A DNA stretch of 64,000 nt from Mycobacterium interjectum (lineage in GTDB: Bacteria; Actinomycetota; Actinomycetes; Mycobacteriales; Mycobacteriaceae): the NCBI GenBank assembly GCA_002102225.1, contig LQPB01000092.1, positions 186,001 to 250,000 of the forward strand. The letters are read 5' to 3'. A model generated the notes under the pieces. That model did no database searches. It worked only from the letters and a program-made list of their open reading frames with translations, and was not told the origin of the DNA. Shown here piece after piece: positions 60,714 to 64,000 of the stretch (its first letter is position 1; each line of letters begins with the position of its first letter). The translations under genes were made by a program, and so were the position numbers.

Positions 60714-61709
60714 ATGCCGCTGCCCTACAAAAGCGGGTCCCACGGCCCGGAGATCGAATACTGGCAGGCATGGTTCAAGCGCGAGTACCGGGCCTACGCG
60801 CCGCCGGAAGACGGCTACTACGGCAAGGACGAGGTCGCCGCGGTCAAGGAAATGCAGCGTCGCCTCGGCCTGCCGCAATCCGGAGAATTCGACGCCACCA
60901 CGGCGGGCCGCGTCGGATACGTGCCACCGGCTCCCGGCCTGCGGCCCATCATGTTCACCGTCGAAGGGCATAGTTCGAACATGTTCGCCGGGCCCGTCGC
61001 CGACACCGCCAGGCAGCTCGAGTCCGAAGGACTCTGTCATCACCAGCCGATCGGTTACAACAACGGCCCGATCCCATTCGACAACGCCAGCGGTGTCAAC
61101 GAGCTGGCCCGGCTCCTCGGCGCCGAGGTGATGGACAACCTCGTGCCCTTCCCGAAGGGCACGCCCTGGTCACTCGGCGGGTTCTCCCAGGGCGGCATCG
61201 TCATCTGCGACTTCTACTTCGACTACCTGGCGCCCGGTAAGCCGCTCGACTGGCGCACGCCGGATCTCAAAGGCGTTCTGGCCTACGGTAATCCGGGCCG
61301 CCAGACCGACAGTATCGCGGACTGGGCCCGGTCCTGGATCACCCACGCCGGCAGCCATGGGCTCGACCCGATCCGGCGGTTCGGACTGCCCGGCTGCCCG
61401 GACAAGCCCGATTTCTGGGTCGATGTGTACCGCGAGGGCGACATCTTCGCCGAGAACACCGACGACAAGTCGAGCGAGGTGAAGGCCGCCGTGTACCAGG
61501 CCGTGGCGCGCTCCGACTTGTTCTCCAACCCGTTCTCCCTCGCCGCGCAGATCGCCATCCTGTTCGGGCAGCCGGTCGAGGAGGTCTTGGCGATCATCAG
61601 GGCCATCATCAGCGGCGTGGCGTTCCTGGGTGACCAGCCCAACCCGCACTACTCCCCGTACGACATCGGCGGCGGAGTCGCGTGGATGCGCGATCGACTG
61701 CGTAGCTGA
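60714..61709 (+). CDS. LysB-like mycolylarabinogalactan esterase
   Basis: A 331-residue protein of the mycobacteriophage Lysin B type. The N-terminal 65 residues form a peptidoglycan-binding domain (DGYYGKDEVAAVKEMQRRLGLP). The rest is a cutinase-like alpha/beta hydrolase with nucleophile S158 in GGFSQGG, a likely Asp243 (REGDIF) and H312 (NPHYSPYD). EGHSSNMFAGPVADTAR and GYNNGPIPFDNASGV are conserved LysB stretches. It should cut the ester between mycolic acids and arabinogalactan, detaching the outer membrane. No signal peptide is present. AAGGAGA lies upstream. Confidence 0.88.
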   Translation: MPLPYKSGSHGPEIEYWQAWFKREYRAYAPPEDGYYGKDEVAAVKEMQRRLGLPQSGEFDATTAGRVGYVPPAPGLRPIMFTVEGHSSNMFAGPVADTARQLESEGLCHHQPIGYNNGPIPFDNASGVNELARLLGAEVMDNLVPFPKGTPWSLGGFSQGGIVICDFYFDYLAPGKPLDWRTPDLKGVLAYGNPGRQTDSIADWARSWITHAGSHGLDPIRRFGLPGCPDKPDFWVDVYREGDIFAENTDDKSSEVKAAVYQAVARSDLFSNPFSLAAQIAILFGQPVEEVLAIIRAIISGVAFLGDQPNPHYSPYDIGGGVAWMRDRLRS

Positions 61710-61724
61710 ACCGGAGCGCCGCCG

Positions 61725-62141
61725 TCAGCCCACTTCGGCCGGCTCGTACCGCAGCATGGTGACGTCGTGCTCGGGATAGTCGCAGAACACCGGCCGCACC
61801 CGCATCCCCACCCTCAGGTCTTCCGGCGCGACGTTCGTCATTTCGGTGGAAAACCGCGGGCCCTCATCCCATTCGACGATGGCCAGCAGCTGCGGAACCG
61901 CGTCGGCGAAGTGCGGGCCGACGGGGCGACGGGCCACGGTGAACGAGTACAGCGTTCCCATGCCGGATATCTGCCGCCACTCCAGGTCGTCGGCCAGCGT
62001 GCGCGGCGCCCGCACCCGCGGATAGAAAACAAAGCTCTGCGACGACGGCGAGTACTGGATGACGATGCGGTGTTGCGCCAGCGCATCCCAAAACGGCGCG
62101 GTGGTAGGCGTTTTGACCGGCATGGGTCTTTCGAAGGCCAT
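61725..62141 (-). CDS. DUF35 OB-fold protein lacking the zinc ribbon cysteines
   Basis: A 138-residue DUF35-type protein. The OB-fold is clear (GMGTLYSFTVARRPVGPHF, then EDLRVGMRVRPVF). The region that normally forms a Cys4 zinc ribbon reads YSPSSQSFVFYPRVRAPRTL and has no cysteine, so metal is not bound there. It lies two bases downstream of a thiolase-like gene and is probably its partner subunit, as in other DUF35/thiolase pairs. Confidence 0.85.
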   Translation of the reverse strand: MAFERPMPVKTPTTAPFWDALAQHRIVIQYSPSSQSFVFYPRVRAPRTLADDLEWRQISGMGTLYSFTVARRPVGPHFADAVPQLLAIVEWDEGPRFSTEMTNVAPEDLRVGMRVRPVFCDYPEHDVTMLRYEPAEVG

Positions 62142-62143
62142 GG

Positions 62144-63352
62144 TCAGTCCCCCTGCAGGATCAGCGTCGTCTGCTCGGAAAGGATGCCGCCGTTGCCGGA
62201 CACGAAGGCGCGGTTGCAGTCGGCGACCTGGGCCGCGCCGGCGCGCCCCATGATCTGGCGGGTGGCATCGCACACGTGATGCATGCCGCCCGCCAATCCG
62301 GCCTGACCGAACCCCAGCTGCCCGCCGGCGGTGTTCAGCGGGAAGTCGCCGCGGAAGGTCAGGTCATGCTCGGCGACGAACTCCATCCCTTTGCCCTTCT
62401 CGCAGAACCCGGCGTCCTCCAGCGACAGCAGCACGGTGATGGTGTAGCAGTCATAGATCGACACCATGTCCATGTCGCCGCGGGTCAGATCGGTCATCGC
62501 GAAGGCGGTATCGGCGGCCTCGGCGATCGGGGTGTGCAGCAGGTCCTTGGCGTAGGTCGGCGTCTTGAACGGCACGTGCTCGCCAAACCCCTTGATCCAC
62601 ACCGGGCGATTGCGCGACCGGCGCGCCAGGTCGGCGTTGACCACGACGACCGCCGCGCCCCCGACGCACGGCATCACGATCTCCAGCATGTGCAGCGGGT
62701 CGGCTATCACCGGGCTGGCCAGCACGTCCTCGACGGTGAGCGGCTTGTCCTTCCAGATCGCGCCGTCGGTGTGGTTGGCGTTGACCCGGGTATCGACGAC
62801 GAGCTTGGCCATGGCCCGCTCGTCGTAGCCGTAGACCGCCGCGTAGCGCTGGGCCACTTGGCCGTAGGGCCCGTTCTGGCCCAGGTTGCCATACGGGATC
62901 TCGAATTCGGCCTGCGGAGAACCGTATTGGTTGCTCGACGAACCGAAATACAACGCGTCGCCCAGCGATCTAGGCTTCTTGGCCGACATGGGGGTGATGT
63001 AGCGGGCGGGCAGCGCGCACAGCACCGCCTCGCAGATGCCGAGTTCGACGGCGGCGGCGGCCCGCCACACCATGGCCGCGGCGCTGGCTCCGCCCAGGTC
63101 GACGTGTTCGGCGAATCGTGCCCCCACTCCGAGGTATTCGGCGATGGTCGAGGGCACGAAGATCTCCGACTCGGCCAGGTGTGAGGCCACGATGCCGTCG
63201 ACCACCTCGAACGGCAGTCCCGCGTCGCCCAGCGCGGCGGCGCCGAGCTCCGCCCATTGTTCGATGGCGAACGGGGCGGGCGACGCCTTGGTCATCCGTT
63301 CCGGCGGCAGCTCGACGTATCCGACGATCGCGGCCTCTCCACGTAATCCCAT
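62144..63352 (-). CDS. Thiolase-superfamily protein
   Basis: A 402-residue thiolase-like protein, related to but distinct from the one at 48820. Features include EAAIVGYVELP at the N-terminus, DLGGASAAAMVWRAAAAVE, VMPCVGGAAVVVVNADLA, the IYDCYTITVLLSLED segment, NTAGGQLGFGQAGLAGGMHHVCDATRQ, and CNRAFVSGNGG. It is probably an Ltp/SCP2-type enzyme acting on CoA thioesters in lipid or steroid breakdown. It is nine bases from the acyl-CoA dehydrogenase stop codon and two from the DUF35 gene, so one operon. Confidence 0.87.
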   Translation of the reverse strand: MGLRGEAAIVGYVELPPERMTKASPAPFAIEQWAELGAAALGDAGLPFEVVDGIVASHLAESEIFVPSTIAEYLGVGARFAEHVDLGGASAAAMVWRAAAAVELGICEAVLCALPARYITPMSAKKPRSLGDALYFGSSSNQYGSPQAEFEIPYGNLGQNGPYGQVAQRYAAVYGYDERAMAKLVVDTRVNANHTDGAIWKDKPLTVEDVLASPVIADPLHMLEIVMPCVGGAAVVVVNADLARRSRNRPVWIKGFGEHVPFKTPTYAKDLLHTPIAEAADTAFAMTDLTRGDMDMVSIYDCYTITVLLSLEDAGFCEKGKGMEFVAEHDLTFRGDFPLNTAGGQLGFGQAGLAGGMHHVCDATRQIMGRAGAAQVADCNRAFVSGNGGILSEQTTLILQGD

Positions 63353-63361
63353 GCTGCGTCC

Positions 63362-64000
63362 TTATTTCCGGGGTAGCCCGAGGATCATCTGCGCGATGAT
63401 GTTCAGCTGGATCTCCCTCGTTCCACCGCCGAGCAGCTCGGCCGGGAGATGCAGGTAGGGTTCCACGACCGCGGCGTCGGCGTCATCGACCATCGCCACC
63501 TGGCCGGTCAACTGCAGCGTGGCCTCGAAGGTACGGCGCAGCAACACGTTCATCGCGACCTTGGCGATGCTCGACGCCGGGCCGGACGCCTGGCCGTCGA
63601 GCAGCCGGATGGTTTCCCGCACGCCGAGCGCCCGGATGGCGTTGGTGTAGGCGTCGAGTTCGCCGAGTTCACGCAGCGCGTCTTCACGATCCGGCCCGGG
63701 CTGTGCGGCGAGCCGGCGCAGCGCGACGGCGCGGTCGAACTTGACGTATCCGCTGATGGCCGAGCGTTCTTCGGCCATCGTCGCGATCGCGAGACTCCAG
63801 CCGTCGGTGGGACCGCCCAGCAGCATCTCGTCGGGGACGAAGACGTCGTTGAGAAACACCTCGTTGAAGTGCGCCTGACCCGTCGCCGTCTTGATGGGCT
63901 GGATTTCGATGCCGGGCGATTTCATATCGATGATGAAGTAGCCGATGCCGCGGTGCTTGCTGGCTTCGGGGTCGGTGCGCGCCAGCAGCGCGCCCAGGTC
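63362..64000 (-). CDS. Acyl-CoA dehydrogenase, 5' end outside window
   Basis: The C-terminal 212 residues of an acyl-CoA dehydrogenase. RGIGYFIIDMKSPGIEIQPI and FNEVFLNDVFVPDEMLLG are typical of the middle beta domain. The C-terminal helical domain follows, with VALRRL, ELDAYTNAIRALGVRETI and YLHLPAELLGGGTREIQLNIIAQMILGLPRK; GGGTREIQLNIIA is the usual FAD/CoA-site end. It introduces a double bond into an acyl-CoA with FAD. It is upstream of the thiolase/DUF35 pair in the same operon. Confidence 0.92.
   Translation of the reverse strand, partial: DLGALLARTDPEASKHRGIGYFIIDMKSPGIEIQPIKTATGQAHFNEVFLNDVFVPDEMLLGGPTDGWSLAIATMAEERSAISGYVKFDRAVALRRLAAQPGPDREDALRELGELDAYTNAIRALGVRETIRLLDGQASGPASSIAKVAMNVLLRRTFEATLQLTGQVAMVDDADAAVVEPYLHLPAELLGGGTREIQLNIIAQMILGLPRK

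Noticed and set aside
57107-61709. Complete prophage
   Set aside because: Only lysis-type genes are seen. No integrase, attachment site, capsid, tail, terminase or repressor gene lies in the window.

Overview
The window looks like chromosomal DNA of a slow-growing, probably non-tuberculous Mycobacterium. It has very high GC and almost wall-to-wall coding. It carries a PPE protein with a long NxGxGNxG repeat tail, a PknH-type serine/threonine kinase with its extracellular sensor domain, a mycofactocin-type SDR, a FadD17-like ligase, and many SDR, P450, Baeyer-Villiger monooxygenase, acyl-CoA and TetR genes. Several genes appear to be leaderless. Species is inferred only from gene style. No rRNA or tRNA gene, CRISPR array, integrase, transposase or replication origin was found.

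Layout. 0-8 kb: SDRs, a CGNR zinc-finger regulator, a DUF2127 membrane protein, an MmgE/PrpD protein, and an overlapping operon of kinase plus two lipoproteins. 8-16 kb: an IclR regulator divergent from an ADH/SnoaL/SDR operon, a methyltransferase remnant, a CaCA-type exchanger behind a structured leader, an SDR and a DUF2252 protein. 15.5-24.3 kb: a P450 divergent from a MerR regulator, two coupled Baeyer-Villiger monooxygenases beside two paralogous TetR regulators, a DUF417 protein, a polyketide-cyclase-like protein and a mycofactocin-type SDR. 24.4-29.4 kb: a copper chaperone and P1B ATPase behind a RicR-like box, an esterase and a Tat-exported polysaccharide deacetylase. 29.4-34 kb: an HD protein, a Rieske oxygenase divergent from a PaaX-like regulator, a solitary L7/L12-CTD protein and a BBE-type FAD oxidase. 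34-41.6 kb: two large LAL (ATPase-LuxR) regulators flanking a DUF4242 protein and a MarR/esterase-lipoprotein pair. 41.7-47.7 kb: PPE-MPTR, TetR/hydrolase, SDR and FadD17-like ligase, ending in a tandem palindromic repeat.

47.7-57.1 kb is one regulatory unit. A six-gene leftward operon (amidohydrolase, fused double CoA-transferase, small unknown, thiolase-like protein, DUF35 protein, PadR regulator) lies next to a TetR gene. That TetR is divergent from a DUF1214/sulfotransferase pair, and the start codons of both divergent genes sit inside one perfect 17+17 bp inverted repeat. Similar half-sites recur in front of the amidohydrolase operon.

57.1-61.7 kb is the most unusual region. A rightward operon encodes a putative metallopeptidase, a mycobacteriophage LysA-like two-domain endolysin and a LysB-like mycolyl-arabinogalactan esterase. 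None has a signal peptide. It is divergent from a four-helix membrane protein, and the shared promoter region holds two 12-bp palindromes. No other phage gene is visible, so this looks like a stand-alone or domesticated mycobacterial lysis cassette. The right edge (61.7-64 kb) returns to lipid catabolism with a DUF35 protein, a thiolase-like protein and a partial acyl-CoA dehydrogenase.
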